DNA of 64,000 nucleotides, from NCBI GenBank assembly GCA_029817715.1, contig JARUPY010000083.1:3720001-3784000 (forward strand), in the 5' to 3' direction. The position numbers and the translations under genes were made by a program. The notes below the pieces were generated by a model, which worked only from the letters and a program-made list of their open reading frames with translations, did not search any database and had not been told where the DNA came from. This document shows positions 46,901-59,143 of this stretch, piece after piece (position 1 is the stretch's first letter; each line of letters opens with the position of its first letter). This DNA is from Melastoma dodecandrum (Eukaryota > Streptophyta > Magnoliopsida > Myrtales > Melastomataceae).

Positions 46901-47954
46901 AGAACTTCTCCAGCACTTTCATGAATGACGATTGCTGCTCTTCTGTTCCTGACAAACTGCCTTCATCATATTCATCCAGAAACAAATGCTCAAAACTTGA
47001 GTTCCCATTTTCCACGGTAAGAGAATCTGTCCTCATGGCCTCAGCGACGTTGTTTTTCAACTCATCACCACAAAATTCCACATGAGAAGCGAGTTCTTCT
47101 TGAACTGCAAATTGATTGTTTCCAGCATTGACAGATTTATTCTGAGTAATGTCATCATCTTCCACATTAGTCAAAACAATAGGTTCACCAGATTGCAGAT
47201 GGTTTGCAGCAAGGTCACAATCATTAACCTCATTTTCTTGCCAAGGTAGCTCAATAGTTCCACCATTTTCATCAACACCAACTTCATCTTTTCTGTAACC
47301 AGAAATAGTAGCTTCAACAGTTTCACTCATAGGATCCACGGAAGGTTCAACACTTTCACGCAAAGATTCCACAGAGCCCTCAAAATTTCCATGAATAGGC
47401 TCCATAGTACCAGTAAAACTGTCACAAATAGGTTCCACCAAATCTCTAATATTACCTAAGTCGTCAACATTCTCATGTGTAGGCTCCCCAGGATCTTCAC
47501 GATTATCTGAGACCTTCATAGCTTTACAAGCAATGACACCATCTTCCAAGTCAATAGGGGCTGAGGTTTCCACATTTTCAGATGTAGGCTTCCAAGGATC
47601 TCCATCATCATCATCATCATCAGACTCATTCATATCTTTACCACTGGCAACACCAAATTCCCGGTCAAGAGGGGCTGCACCTTCAAAACTTTCACCATTA
47701 TGCTTAACTGAACCTCGCTGGCTATCCGCAACATCCACATTGGCAGAAGGAATGGGAGTGTCCAAACAACAACATGCAACTTCTTCAACGGCTGCAGGTA
47801 GATGGTGTCCATCCTCGGAAGGCTTCAAAGGTTCACCAACAACTTTGGTAGTGGAATCCATGTTCCCTTTCGCTTCAGCATGCTCTTCGGAGGCTCTCTC
47901 ATGAAGATTCATTGTAGATGCCACTAGTTTTTCATTCCTATTTTCATCGCACAT
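43937..47954 (-). CDS. ARID domain / HSP20-like protein (ARID3/ARID5 type)
   Basis: Putative nuclear AT-rich-DNA-binding protein. Exons: 47954-46837, 46698-46659, 46200-46148, 45721-45676, 45320-45222, 45066-44958, 44864-44813, 44714-44639, 44540-44474, 44383-44333, 44250-44158, 44041-43937. The first exon codes a ~350-residue acidic, repeat-rich region (Asp runs). The ARID follows: SSFMKVLEKFFRERNIEFK, LWRSVMRLGGYDKVTSCKLW, TCTTVSWTFRGFYEK. The C-terminus is an alpha-crystallin/HSP20-like fold (DVGNPADWVKVNVQKT, FEVYALVPGLLREEV, SDPAGRLVISGDP, LHGQLFVRAP). Between 45222 and 45066 the phases do not close and homologues have a few extra residues there, so a short exon is missing from my model; a candidate lies near 45134-45162. 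Other joints close. Confidence 0.88.
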
Positions 47955-48887
47955 TCCCGGCTCCTAAACAACTACAAAATAAACAAGACAAAGGATGCCC
48001 TGAAAACATTTGTCAGGGTTACCTCAGTTAGCATAATGATCCATTCCATATTCTTCTAAACTAAGAAACCAAACGGAGAAAACGAAGAAAACGCGACGAG
48101 GGTGGGCCATCAAGGAACAGACCAAAGATCACATCCCCACGCGAAGAAACGACAAAAGCCACCAGAAACGACGTCGCATCACAAGGAGCTGGGAGGGGAA
48201 GCTGTTTTTACCCGACAACGACGCTTGCTGGGGCAAGAGGTGAAGAAGAGTACGGACGGCGGAAGGAACGAAGGATTTCGAATTCCTCCCCCCCCTTTCA
48301 CTTCCTTTTATCTTCTTCTACCAAGGGAGATTAACGAGAGAGGGTGGAAAAAGATTATGTGATCCGGCGTCCTGTGAAGACGAGAGAGTTACCTCGAATT
48401 ATGATGGCAAGTATCAGAAGGAGAAAGGGAAAGACGGGAGAGGGGACATGACTGGACAAGAAGACAAGACGAGCTTTTGGGGGGATTCTGTTCGGACACG
48501 ACGCCGGCGTGAAAGCGTTACCCTTTTCTTCGTTCTTGCAGTTCGGATAAGGCTGTTAGTGGGCCGTACCCGTAGTCCCCTGCAGCAGCCCAGCAAGCCC
48601 ACGACATGCATGTTTTTGTTTGTGATTGGGACACGTTAGAACTCCGTCGCGGAGATGGTTTGTCATTGGTTTCGGTAATATGTGGTATACCCCAAGCATT
48701 CAAACATTGGCTATCTGGTGTTGCCGGACTGCCGACGCAAAGTCGGCGAGGCGAGGCGAGGCAAGACCTGTTTGCGTGTTCACGTTCGCGAGTTTTGTCA
48801 TGTTAAGTCGGCGTCGAACGGGTCCTTGTCCTTGTCCCATTATTTTTTCATCCCTTGCGCTACGACTAAGGGCTTCGATGGGCACTA
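47955..48887. other. ARID leader/promoter and VIT-like 3' flank
   Basis: About 930 bp with no supported gene. The half next to the ARID gene carries its probable leader; the rest is the downstream region of the iron-transporter homologue. Confidence 0.5.
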
Positions 48888-49637
48888 TTAGCTGCCAGTA
48901 TCGAAAGCCTTGAGCAAACAGTAAGTGACGCCCATCGCTATCCACCCGCCTACCAGCGCCCTAATTGCAGAGATCCTGATGGACGAGCCGCCGAGGTACG
49001 CCCCGGCACCCCCGAGCAGGGCCAGCGCTACGGAAGCGACCACGGCAAGGAGGAACACCACAACCCTCATCTCCGGGCTGGGGACGAAGAGGGTCGGCAT
49101 GATGGGAACTATGGCTCCACAAAGGAACGAGATCCCAGACGCCCCTGCGGCGATGTACGGGTTAGCCAGTGCGTCCACTTCGAACCCTCCCGCTTCGTTG
49201 ATCCCCGCTTTATGCGGCTTCCTAGGACTTCCGCCCAGCGACCCGAGCTTGAGCAGCCACTCCCCATGGGTCGTCGGGGCTCCCCTTGCCGCGGATTCGT
49301 TCCCGGAAGAGTTCGGAGTCTCGCATCCGGATTGGCCCATCTCAAGGTCCTTCTCCTTACGGTTGTCATCCCCGTCTAAGCTCTTGTCTATCATCATCTT
49401 CTCGAGGTCCCTTTGGGTGGACACGGACACGTACTCCCCCACGGCCATGCTGAAAGCACCCGCGAGGGCCCCGGAGATCCCTGACAGGATCATAGTACGG
49501 CGATCCTGCTGGGCTGCGCAGATGCCGAGGATCAAGGAAGTGGTGGTGAGGAGACCGTCGCTAGCCCCTAAGATAGCAGCCCTAAGCCACTGAGCTCTCG
49601 TTATGATCCTCTTCCTCTCAAGATCGTCATCTCCCAT
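48888..49637 (-). CDS. vacuolar iron transporter homologue (nodulin-21/VTL type)
   Basis: CCC1/VIT-family membrane transporter, expected to move iron (or manganese) into the vacuole. A single exon of 249 residues, typical of the intronless short VTL group. It opens with the family signature AILGASDGLLTTTSLILGI and SGALAGAFSMAVGEYVSVST. The middle is hydrophilic, containing a conserved NPYIAAGASGISFLCGAIVP before the last three membrane segments (VVVFLLAVVASVALALLGG). It lacks the long cytosolic metal-binding insert of VIT1, so it belongs to the VTL branch. The hydrophilic linker (about residues 80-150) is longer than I expect for VTL proteins. No start ambiguity: Met 49637 is the first in frame. 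Confidence 0.93.
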   Translation of the reverse strand: MGDDDLERKRIITRAQWLRAAILGASDGLLTTTSLILGICAAQQDRRTMILSGISGALAGAFSMAVGEYVSVSTQRDLEKMMIDKSLDGDDNRKEKDLEMGQSGCETPNSSGNESAARGAPTTHGEWLLKLGSLGGSPRKPHKAGINEAGGFEVDALANPYIAAGASGISFLCGAIVPIMPTLFVPSPEMRVVVFLLAVVASVALALLGGAGAYLGGSSIRISAIRALVGGWIAMGVTYCLLKAFDTGS

Positions 49638-52000
49638 ATCCCTTCCCTACAAAACCGCCCTTAGGTCGTCGGAAACTCTAACCCAGCGTTACACGACTGA
49701 CTGCCCCGGGGATTCGAACCTTCCTCTCTTCTATATTAACCATAAGGCTGGCGTCCCATGACATCAAGCGGACAAGATTAGGGATGGGAAGAACAATGTG
49801 GGGTGCTTTGCTTAGTCTAGGCATGTTTGCTAATCGTATTATGATTAATTAATTTCAAAACTTAGAAGACTGCAGGGACAATTTTTTTTTGTATCGATTT
49901 ATTTACTGTTTTGACATCCCTTAAAATGCTTTTTCTCTCTGCAGTACGATTTTAAGGTCGGGGCGCATCTCGAGGGTGGTAATGGTAGGAGTCAAACTCT
50001 TGACCGTCTCCGTCTTAACAAAAGTACCTGATTAATTAAGTGGAGACAGTTTTTTTATCTAACCTTTCAAAACTCATCCTTCATTTAGTTAAAGGGATGA
50101 GTTTTCAAGACGCGCCTATATAATGGTAGAATCGTATTTTAAAAAATTCGAACCGTATTTCATAAATTTTTTTAAAACTAAACGTATTTTTATACGCAAC
50201 TATTTCTTTCGACGTTTTCCGATTTTAGATGACATTCTCTCCGGCTAATTTATTTATCCCTACTCTTTAATATATTTTTTTGGTGAACCTTTCAAAGTAT
50301 ATATTTGTATTTATCAAAACAAGGAGAAATTGGCCGAATGAATATTATAATAATACCAGAATTATTATTGGTAAGGTTTTACAACACGGAAATTCCCGTT
50401 TGACCGAACAGAGGACGATGTCCTCTCTTGCTTTTCCTCCGAGGTCACGTCGGAATGTGAGACAAAATTCTTAAAGAAAAAAATGGTTGAAGGCATAATG
50501 ATATTCGGAATCAGGCGGAGACCACACCAAATTCCATTAGAAAGAGAGAAAGAAAGAAAGAATTAAGGCATAACAATATTCGGAATGTGAGACCACATCT
50601 CCCGTACTTAAGGATTAACCACACACACACAAAAAAAAGGAAAGGGAGGGCTCGTGCTGTCCACACAAGACTTCCTTGGAATCCCCGATCGATGCTGTCC
50701 ACCAGGCAACGTCATTGATGGTCGGGTTACGACAAATATCCGATCATAGCACACGAGGAGGACAAACTAATCGTTACTACATTGTTGAGGACAAGCATTT
50801 CAATAGTGAATCGGGAGGTGACAATTACGGGGAATTGCTAGATAACATTCTCCGACGCCCGTGGTCCAAAACTTTGGCGGCGCCGCTCGGATGGGCACGG
50901 GCGACGTCAGGGCCTTAATGGGCCTACTTGGGGGAATTGTGAATGGGCCGAAAAGAGGCCCAATGTGAAGGCCATTATTGAGGATAAGGTAGCATGGCAT
51001 AGATTTTTGGATCGGGGGATTATTATTTTAAGAAAGTTATCTCTCCACTGACCGGGAAAAAGACAAGAGATTATTATTATTCTTTGGAGGTTGATATTAA
51101 TTTATTTACAAGTTGTTTGTTGTCTGATTCGGGGGGCTAACAAACAACTACAGAGACAGGCAGATGGATGGACAGACCTGACCTGGCGAACTTTTGTTCA
51201 CGTGATGAAATCATTGTTCTTCCCGGGCGTTTTCACATGGGGGAATGTTTCTTCTTCTTCGGGCCCCCCCGCGGGTCAGAATCTCTCTTAACGCGTTATC
51301 AAGATGTTTCAGTACAAAACTAAGTGGGTAACTATAGTCGTCGTCGGGCACTGCAATCATCTTAGTTGAAACAACGTTGCGTTTTGTTCCCCCCCAATTC
51401 CGGAGGATGAATATAGAGCACGTCCATGTCAAGCGGCCGGGTCAAATTAAACACAAGATGGGTGTGCATGCTTTATCATGTCATCAAGCAACCCCCTCCC
51501 CTTACTCTTTTTAAATCCATCAAATGATGTTTTAGCTAAACGATGCGGAGGAGTGGTTGACCCAATTTTGGTTTTTTTAATTTTTTAAAAAAAAAATTAA
51601 TTAAGTTTAGTTTAGTTTTATCACCAATTCAACTCCTCTCAGATGAGGCTTTCACACCTGATTTCACTTACTACCCACATAAAATTTAAGACCCACCAGG
51701 TTAGGCATCGCACTTGTGGTCAAAAGTCAATTTGTGGATTATGGATCGATCGAGGGTTGAGTTTCTTGTCCAATCGGATCATAACACACACACACACAAT
51801 GTATAAAGTATAACCCTTTGATTTTGTTACACCGAGTTTCTGCGTAACTTCTTCATCCCCTTAATGTACAAAAACAATAGGGGAGGCCCACCACAAGTTA
51901 AAGACAATCCTGTTCAAGAGAACCTCAAGAGCTTTTGTCTCCTCTCCCATCCTATCCTCTCCTCTCCACCAGATGTTTCATTGGACTCAACTTGTCCTGA
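49638..52000. other. 2.4-kb divergent spacer, VIT-like and lectin kinase promoters
   Basis: No supported gene. It holds a weak tRNA-like/SINE-like patch near 49690-49760 (minus strand GGTTCGAATCCCC), an 11-bp hairpin at 50069-50105, an AGAAAG repeat at 50541-50560 and a CA repeat at 51785-51799. Frames up to 80 codons look like chance. Confidence 0.5.
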
Positions 52001-54099
52001 ATGGATCTTCCCCATCTCCTTCTTCTTCCTCTCAACATTTTCTTGATCTTCCTACCAAGCCCTTCTTCGGCTTCCATCTCTTTCCCTACCAAGGCCTTCG
52101 GACACGGCCCCTTCAATGCCTCCGACTACGCCACACTCTCCGTCCTTGGATCCGCCACCATTTCCAACGGCGCCCTCCAGCTCACCCCAGACTCTGCCAA
52201 CTCTAACTTCTCCCTCTCGCACCGCTCCGGCCGCGTCCTCCTCCCCACACCCTTCAAGCTCTTCGACGAGGCATCCGGCATCGTCGCCTCTTTCAACTCT
52301 TCCTTCCTCATCAACATCTTCCGAGTCAACAGCTCGAATCCCCATGGCGAGGGCCTAACGTTCCTCATCGCCCCAGATCTCGTCGCCCCTGTCGACAGCT
52401 CTGGCCAGTATCTTGGCCTAACTAATGCCGCCACTGACGGCTTGGCCTCCAATCAGGTCGTTGCCATCGAGTTCGACACATTCAAGGAGAGTTTCGACCC
52501 CGACAACAACCACGTCGGCCTAAACATCAACTCCGTTGTGTCCAACAAGACTGTTTCTCTCGCAGACCATGGGCTCGAGCTGGCCCCGAACGGGTCCAAG
52601 TTCTTCCACGTGTGGGTCCAGTACAACGGCACATCAAAGACCATCGAGGTCTACATCGTCGACGAGGATGCGGCTTACCCCACGAAAGCCATGCCGCAGA
52701 GCCCCGTCCTGTCGTCAACCCTTGACATCAGCCGGTTCGTCGCAGAGAACTCTTACTTCGGTTTCTCGGCATCGACGGGCGATGCGGTGGAGCTGAACTG
52801 CATACTCCTATGGAACCTAACAGTCCAGGACCTGTCGGATGGCAGTGGGGGTGTCAACACAGCCGTCATAGTGGTAGCTATAGTGGGATCGGCAGCCGCG
52901 GCGACGGTGATGTTGTGCCTGGGTTGGTACATGTACAGGAAGAGGGCGAAGGACAACGATCCGAAGATTATGGGAACATTAAAGAGTTTGCCGGGCACGC
53001 CTAGGGAATTCAAGTTTAGTGAAATGAAGAAGGCGACGAACAATTTCGACGAGGGGAGGAACAAATTGGGACAAGGTGGGTTTGGGGTGGTGTTCAAAGG
53101 GGAGTTGTCGAAGGAGAATTCGGTGATCGCGGTCAAGAAATTCTCGAGGGACAGCATCAAAGGGAAGGACGACTTCTTGTCCGAACTCACCATCATCAAT
53201 CGGTTGAGACATAAACATCTCGTCAAATTACTTGGTCAGTCTTCCTTTCACCCCTCTTTTGCCAGGAACTGTAATAACAATGAGCTGCTGCTGATTGGGT
53301 TTTGAATATGTCGGACGCAGGATGGTGTCACAAGAACGGAATCCTGCTGCTCGTTTACGAGTACATGCCCAACGGCAGCCTCGACAAGCACCTGTTCTGC
53401 GGCCCCGACAACCAACCCCTGGGATGGAACCTGAGGTACAAGATCGTGTCCGGGGTCGCAGCCGCCCTCCACTACCTCCACGACGAGTACGACCAGACGG
53501 TCCTCCACCGCGACCTCAAGGCCAGCAACATCATGCTCGACGCCGACTTCAATGCCCGTCTTGGTGATTTCGGCCTCGCTCGTGCCATCGACAATGAGAT
53601 GACCTCCTATGCCGAGCTCGAGGGGTTTCCTGGCACCGTTGGATACATCGCTCCCGAATGCCTCCACACCGGCAAGGCTAGCCGTGAGTCGGACGTGTTC
53701 GGGTTCGGCGCGGTCGTGCTCGAAGTGGTATGCGGCCGACGTCCATGGGCCAAGATCGGCTCATTCAACTATTTGGCAGACTGGGTGTGGTGTCTGCACC
53801 GTGACGGGAGGATAGTGGACGCAGTCGACAAACGCTTAGGCGGCGACTTCTCTGTCGAGGAGGTCGAAAGGTTATTGCTGCTCGGGCTGGCTTGTTCGCA
53901 CCCAGTTGCCTGCGAGAGGCCCAAGACTCAAGCCATCGTGCAAATCATTTCGGGATCAGTCCCGGCACCCGAGGTGCCGCCGTTCAAGCCCGCGTTCGTT
54001 TGGCCGGCCGTGAGCCCGAGGACGGACGGTGGGGATACCACGGCCATGACCCTGATGACATCTTCGGGATCGAATTCAGCTATGACATATGGAAGGTAA
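52001..54099 (+). CDS. L-type lectin-domain receptor kinase
   Basis: Plasma-membrane receptor kinase, 670 residues from exons 52001-53234 and 53321-54099. A signal peptide ends near residue 24. A legume-lectin domain spans about 28-275 (VVAIEFDTFKESFDPDNNHV, a metal-site-like region; YFGFSASTG). A single membrane segment lies at about 286-312. The kinase domain is complete: LGQGGFGVVFKGEL, VIAVKKF, HRDLKASNIML, GDFGLARA and GYIAPECLHTG, with an alpha-D-like LVYEYMPNGSLDKHLF. The tail has the PAFVWPA motif common in this family. From memory it is nearest to the S-type members such as LecRK-S.5. The one intron lies at the subdomain V boundary (KLLG|WCH), whereas many LecRK genes are intronless. 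Confidence 0.94.
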
Positions 54100-54378
54100 A
54101 AGGGGGAGAGTCCGAAGTTTTGGTTCTAAACGACTAAAAATATTTTTTAGGAACATGGTCCACTCATTCCTTTTAAGAATGATGTAATGAACACAGATCT
54201 TTGTAAATAGACATTTGGAAAGGCTTCTGTAATTTTATTTTTCAAAACCCAAGAAAAGTTCTGATATTGAATGAGAGATCTCTAATCAATCCGTCAATAC
54301 TACAAAATTTCCCAAAAGGAAAGAAGGCGCTTAATGCAAATCCCTGGGAAAAGAATGTACTTCCAAAAGAATTACTAT

Positions 54379-56425
54379 CTAAGATGACCGGAAGATCCTT
54401 TTACTGAAACCACGCAAGTTCTCCATGACGACTTGGATCCGTTCGGAGATGTCTCTATACAGACACCTTTGTGCTCCTTCGTCGAGTCCGTGCAGACTGG
54501 GCCATCCGGTACTAGGGAGTGTTTTATCATGAGAGGCGGCCGCGGCAGCAATCTGCCTCATCTGGGGAAGATTGAATTCAATGGGCTCCCCGACAACTAT
54601 GTTTATCCTTTTGTTCCAGAGAGGAACAGGAGGCCTTTTGCCTCTAAAGAACTTTTCGGGCATTATCTGGGGGGAAACAATCAAATCGGAAGCTCGCCTA
54701 GACAAAGCAGATTGCATGTATATATAGAGGACAGAACTAAATCCTTTTACATTCTTGATGGAGTTCAAGAGAAGAAAAGCCTTTTAGATAAAGATTGCAG
54801 TTACCTCGTGAAGACCGTGATGGAAGATCGGTAAGACTATTGGAGTTACAGGGGCCCGGTCGATTAGACTGGCAGTCCCCCACTTGAGTCGTCTGATCGG
54901 CGCGTCTTCTTGAGACACTTTGCCCTCGGGGAAAGTGTGCAACTGCAGAACCGAAAGCATTTCATGAAAGGATTCAAGCCCAAGAACAAAGAGGACAACA
55001 AAGCATTTCAAGTATGCAACTGCCGAACCAAAAGTAGTACCCATTCGCCCTCACTTAACCGTTCAAGAGCTTCGTTCATATGCTCTTGGAAAATTCCACC
55101 ACCCCTTGTAATAGGTATGCATTTCCCTGTTTAATTAGGTAACTTCATATCAGATATATCATGCACTTTTGCAGCTGATTTTATTATCTGCAATAAATCC
55201 AGATGTTTCGGCACTAGTTACCACACAAGCTCCGAAGAGAATTTGCTAGAAGGGATTTTATCTAATGAATAATCGTTACAAGGAATGATGGATCTGGTAT
55301 GGAGATTGGAGAAGGGAACAGAATGGGATGCTCATTCCCATCCCGCCGCTTCAACAAACCAAACAAAGGATTGGCTGGAATTGAATGAAAGACCAAGCTA
55401 TTCCATTGATTTTGGAATGAATGGCATTCCTTTAGTAGGGAAATATATGTTCATTCCATTCTATTCCTTTCTGCAATCTCCACGTACAAAACAAACCGTT
55501 ATTATTCCAGTCTAACTTCACATTGAACGGCACTAGACACTCCTTCCAGTCCAAAAAAATTGCACCGAATGTGATGCTCTGAATCAAAGCAGGAAATTAC
55601 CAACCTAGCCGAAAAAAGTACGAAAATGCCATATTCCGGAAGCATATATCTTCAGCAGCAAGAACCCATCGTGCCAATTTGGAATCTGAAGTTGGGAAAG
55701 ACTTGAACCCCCACAAAACAGGATCATCTAATCTGACCAAAACACCCAACCATTGAAAAACCAAACTAAACATTAACTTCAAAAGAACTCACAGGGAATC
55801 GGAACACCCATTAGAAAGAGCTCGGCTGATAGTACTGCAGTCGCAACTCAATCACAAAAATTAGAGCTTAAAATGAGAAAAAAAATCCGGCACCCAGTAC
55901 AGAAATTGGGATCATATGCACAGAAGAATGCGAAACCCAAATCAATTTAGTCATATCAATCAAACTAGGGCAGCCCAAACAGTGTCATCATCCCAACCAA
56001 ACTAGCCCAAACAATGATTCAAGGTTCCCAACCTCCTCCACTCACTAACTAAATCTCTGAGCTGACCACTCGACACGCCCAATCTCAACAAACCCCCCCC
56101 CCCCCATTACACCAGCGCATCCCGTCCAGGCACAAGCAGCGCCTCACATCAACAACCCACATCGGATCCGAAGGAAAGGAAACAGAAGCAGCAACAAAAG
56201 AAACGGCCATTACGTAGAGACGTGATTGCTAACGGTGATAAGGGGGACGCCGGGGGGACGGTGGTGGACGAGTCGGTGTAGGGTGTCAGGGTTGTGGACG
56301 GTGGTGGTGTTGAGTACCGTGGCGACCACCTTCGAGAAAGCCCCGACAGCCACGAACACCATCTTCCTCGGAATCCCACCCAGATGCATCCCCTTCGCCG
56401 CCCACTCCATCTTCCTCCCCATCAA
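54379..56425 (-). CDS. tafazzin-like lysophospholipid acyltransferase
   Basis: PlsC-type acyltransferase related to tafazzin and to the Arabidopsis NAPE synthase AT1G78690. Exons: 56425-56214, 55732-55605, 55126-55041, 54942-54805, 54666-54379, 283 residues with closing phases. The catalytic NHX4D motif reads NHVSTLDDP and is split by intron 1. Later motifs are WVLAAEDICFRN, GGGIFQEHMN, the FPEGKVSQ glycerol-3-phosphate-binding block and IMPEKFFRGKRPPVPLWNK, followed by INIVVGEPIEF. Membrane association is expected, with no clear multi-span topology. It is convergent with the lectin kinase (280 bp between stops) and divergent from the PSY1R-like gene. Confidence 0.93.
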
Positions 56426-59143
56426 ACCTCAATCCCTCTCCTCCGCGTCTCTTCGTTCAATCCCCCCCGTGATCGGCACCAAGACCAACAACGTAGACCA
56501 AAAAAATTATTATTATTTTCTCGGGTTCGGTTCGGATCGGACAACCCTCGACTCGTCAAAGCCGACTAGTTTTGAAATAAAGAGAAAAACGTAAGAAAGG
56601 CGTCAGTCTATCAGGCAACTTTTAACGGACCGTATTTTGTGTTATGGGCCCGATCAAAGTTCTGTGTAGGCCCATTTAAAGTGGAATGGGCCCAAGCGTT
56701 ACCATAGACTGATATCTCATTGATTAAAATTAAGCAACCGGTGAAATTTGAAGGGGAATGATTAAGAGTAAGATATATTATATTTAAAAAATGTCTAAAG
56801 GTCAAGGTTGAACTTGAACAACCATGGAGGAGCCATCCACCACCACCCAAAAAAAGAGGGTTGATGATGATGATGATTTTGAAAAGGAATATATGAAGAA
56901 GAAGGCAAAGTTCAAAGTCCAAACAATTTGATTTGCCCCCAACCAAATAGAATATGGTATGCTCCCTAGAGGGAGGGGGTGATGCAATGTCGTGGTGGGG
57001 GATCCGATTTTCTCCCAGGGTGAATATGGAGAAAAGCTTTTTGTGATCGTATATCCCACTTCTTGTTGTTCCCACTAAGTCCAATCCACCCTATTAGAGA
57101 AAAAGAAATTGGTGATAAATGTTTTATCCTTGTTATGATTGTGAAATAATGTTGTTTAAGAAATTAGCAAAAACATGACACTAAAAATCTACTCAAACTG
57201 ACCTTGGGGGGGTTAAGAGGATGAATTGTCCATAAAATATTTCGTGAATGCCATGCGTGAGATGTCTTAGGCTGTTAATGGATCTCAAGGAGCCACATGA
57301 GAGCCATTAATTTATACAAGGAATGCAGAAAGTCGTACCCAATTTAATAATATCATCCCTTACAACATGTACGCCTTTGATATCATTCATCTCATCTCAT
57401 CTCCCTTTTTGCTTTGTTTATTATTTCTTAAAATCTTGACTTTTCAGATTATTTGACCCCCAACCCAACAGAGAGATCTTCTTGATTAATCATCATCAAC
57501 ACCCAAGAGGGGCCAGTTCTTTGTCGATGTCACCGCATTGCAACTCTCTAATTGAATAATCGAGATTAACTCTCGTCTTAAGAGACTCGTACATGAAATA
57601 TTTTTGAGGCATTAGGTAACTCAAATCCAACCACTAATGAATGATCAGTAAGGGATGAGTTAGACAGAGATGAGTATTCTGATTATGTGGTTGACTAATC
57701 TTAGTTTAAGTAATCAAGTTGAGTTCTGGCAGAAAGAAGACTTCGATGATTCATTTCAAGCACAAATTAAAGGAATCGCCCCCAAAGAGACAGCTAATCC
57801 ATCCAAAAACAGAAACAAAATTACATGTTTTCTAACAATAGTGGAGAATTTATTCCTGCCCATTTTTCAAGTCCATTAAAAAGAAAAAGGAATAGATCAA
57901 TAAATAAATGAAGAACAATTGGTTCGTGTAAAAGATGGGTCGATAAAAGAAATACTTACAAAAAAAAAAAGAAAGAAATCTACCTAAACCCCAAGTGGGG
58001 GATGTCAGAACAAAGTCAGAGAGATCAAATAAAAATTAAGTATTCCATGTTTGGATTTGTTTTTTTTTTCCAACGATAAGAAAAGAAAGCATAGATTTTG
58101 GGGGGTTTGTCGAGTAACATTTTTACGGTAATTAAATTCGTCAAAGTCATGAAATCGTAGTTGACGTCTCTTTTTTTGTTTTTAATTTAAAGTTATCACA
58201 TATTTTCTTGAAAATCGAAATCCCTAATTTTAATTTTCTTAAAGAAAGAAATTTGAGTACACCGAGTGAGATCAAAATTGTCAAATCTCGTCAATCCATT
58301 ATGTGAGTTTAAGGAAATAACGAAATAATTTCACGAATAACCTTAAATCGATATAAATCCATAAATTTGGGAAAATAATGATCATACAAAGATTTTTGAC
58401 AGGGTAGAGAAAGAGATAGTCAAAAGTTGCGAATCAAGTTGTTATAAATGTATGTATTTACATACGTGTTGAATGCAAGTCGTGAAGACATCTCAGCACG
58501 TATTTTAAAAAAAGAAAAAACGAAAAAAGCTTGACTGACCCTTGGCCTTGGGGATGAATGTGCTTTGCTTTTGCCTTTAGCCTAAACACAAACAACAAAA
58601 ACGGAAGAGCACAATATTTTCTGATCAAGTAAGGAAAAAGAAAAGTCAACTCAGAATAAACAAAACGTGACATAAACGCGATGCCCCAATTCCATTCGAG
58701 TTTTGCTTGGTCCAAACTAAGAAGTCATAACCCTTTTGGAACATGGAATCTTCTCTCTTTAGACCATCCCTGGTGATTTTTTTTTTATGCTGGCTACATT
58801 TTTGAGCCTATTGAACTTGTTATATGTACTCCATTTTACCTAATGAAAGCCTTCTCCTCTAATTACAATAATTTGGTCGACACAAATATTCATATTATTT
58901 TATTTTTGTCAGAGCCCTGAGGAATAAACTCGCAACGTCATCATCCCTCCTCCTCCTTCCACTTTTATTTTATTTTCCCTTGTTTTATTTCTTCCCATAT
59001 TCTTTTGGTCAAATGGCCTTTTCCTTCTCCTTCACCCTCTTCTTCTTCTTCTTCTTCTCCGCTTCCTCCTTCACGCTCTTACCATCTCCTCCTGATGATC
59101 GCCCTACTCTTGCGAGGCACCGCTCTCGACTCCTGACCCCGCT
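56426..59143. other. 2.7-kb divergent spacer, tafazzin and PSY1R-like promoters
   Basis: No supported gene. AT-rich over 57100-58900 with scattered homopolymers. From 58980 there is an upstream start codon whose frame overlaps the PSY1R-like start (see findings). Confidence 0.5.

Noticed and set aside
48925..49593. 222-codon plus-strand frame
   Set aside because: Shadow of the intronless iron-transporter homologue on the minus strand.
49690..49760. Functional tRNA gene
   Set aside because: Box B is perfect but no acceptor stem or anticodon arm can be paired.
56093..56105. Run of C residues near the tafazzin-like gene
   Set aside because: Simple homopolymer in an intron; no functional inference warranted.
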